NCBI GenBank assembly: GCA_023433775.1
Contig: JAEYTY010000115.1
Location: 1 to 40,646, forward strand
Length of the DNA stretch: 40,646 bases
DNA from: Pseudomonadota bacterium
GTDB lineage: Bacteria; Pseudomonadota; Alphaproteobacteria; Rhizobiales; Devosiaceae
Direction of reading: 5' to 3'
How positions within the stretch are numbered: the first letter of the stretch is position 1; each line of letters begins with the position of its first letter. Below are positions 40,183 to 40,646 of this stretch, one piece after another. Under the pieces are notes generated by a model that was not told where the DNA came from, did no database searches, and worked only from the letters and a program-made list of their open reading frames with translations. A program made the position numbers and the translations under genes.

Positions 40183-40646
40183 ATGCGCCTTGCCCTCGCC
40201 GCCGCCCTTTGCCTTGCCCTTGTTACGCCCGCTGCCGCCGAGCAATGGCAGCATGAGGACGGGTCGACGCCCACGGCCTGGTTTGATAATGGCGCGGCGC
40301 AATTCCAGTTCGCCTGCCGGGGCGGGTCGCTGGCCATGGGGTTTTGGGTGAGAAAGCCGGCGGCGTCGGTGGCCGGAGCGGATGCGTTTAGCATTGCCAT
40401 CACGCCCGACCCGGCGCCGGGCAGCGTTCTGTCTCAGTCAGCGGATACGAGCTTTGCCCAGGACATGCCGCTGATCCATCTCGACGGCAGCGCGGTCATC
40501 GTCCGTGGCCCGGTGGCGCGGCAATGGGCGCGGATTGCGCAGAATGCGCGCGAAAATATCCGCGTGGCCTTTGTGCGGACGACGGGGAGCGGCGTCGAGG
40601 AGATCGACGCCAATCTGTTCGGCGCAAAGGGGTCGAAGACGATGAT
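40183..40646 (+). CDS. Secreted protein of unknown function, cut by window end
   Basis: An open frame with a classical signal peptide (MRLALAAALCLALVTPAAA, cleavage before EQW at residue 20) and at least 135 mature residues, still open at the last base of the window. The mature part, EQWQHEDGSTPTAWFDNGAA to begin with, reads as beta-rich: FQFACRGGSLAMGFWVRKP, IHLDGSAVIVRGPVARQWAR, IRVAFVRTTGSG. No family is recognised. The ATG at 40183 has a poor Shine-Dalgarno (TTTTTTCTTC before it), but the signal peptide starts exactly there and the codon use is normal. It is periplasmic or exported. Total length unknown. Confidence 0.7.
   Translation, partial: MRLALAAALCLALVTPAAAEQWQHEDGSTPTAWFDNGAAQFQFACRGGSLAMGFWVRKPAASVAGADAFSIAITPDPAPGSVLSQSADTSFAQDMPLIHLDGSAVIVRGPVARQWARIAQNARENIRVAFVRTTGSGVEEIDANLFGAKGSKTM

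Overview
The window is GC-rich, densely coded DNA with no rRNA, phage, transposase or CRISPR signal. It suggests an alphaproteobacterium of the Hyphomicrobiales, most like Devosia or a relative. The reasons are the glmS-recG-sdhE-mfd neighbourhood, an IalB-family secreted protein, the paired short YeeE/DUF6691 permeases, an orphan FliK/FlhX pair, PGPGW and DUF2076 proteins, and the codon use. The genus is an inference; the class is fairly secure.

Layout. 1-7879: housekeeping genes glmS (5' end missing), recG on the minus strand, then sdhE and mfd diverging from recG. 8024-13018: a secreted IalB protein with a strong terminator, a minus-strand trio (two sulfur-permease halves and a UbiH-like monooxygenase), and terC with a quinone oxidoreductase. 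13112-14363: tRNA-Ser(UGA) and three small unknown genes. 14505-16824: pxpBCA (ATP-dependent 5-oxoprolinase). 16988-22176: a five-gene branched-chain/amide-type ABC uptake operon on the minus strand, led by its Tat-type binding protein.

22357-27353 is the most interesting part. A transcription factor of the short-chain fatty acyl regulator type is divergent from the ABC operon. It is followed by a single-domain response regulator, a two-helix membrane protein, and a 902-residue histidine kinase whose input domain is a sodium/solute symporter. The transcription factor carries an inserted helix pair that aligns without gaps to the kinase's DHp domain, including the phospho-accepting histidine. 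I infer that transporter-kinase, receiver and regulator may form one phosphorelay. A dyad covers the likely -35 box of the ABC operon just upstream of the regulator's start codon, so the ABC operon and the regulator itself are the first candidate targets.

27350-40646 is a mixed region: a K+ channel with a zinc ribbon, DUF1993, a GT2 glycosyltransferase, the orphan fliK/flhX pair, DUF2076, a SleB-like lipoprotein hydrolase, small membrane proteins, an MTA/SAH-nucleosidase-like protein, a VOC protein and two convergent MFS transporters. It continues with a compact VWA/J-domain/Gre-like operon, a 710-base gene-free stretch with strong secondary structure and an extragenic inverted repeat, and a secreted protein cut by the window end.
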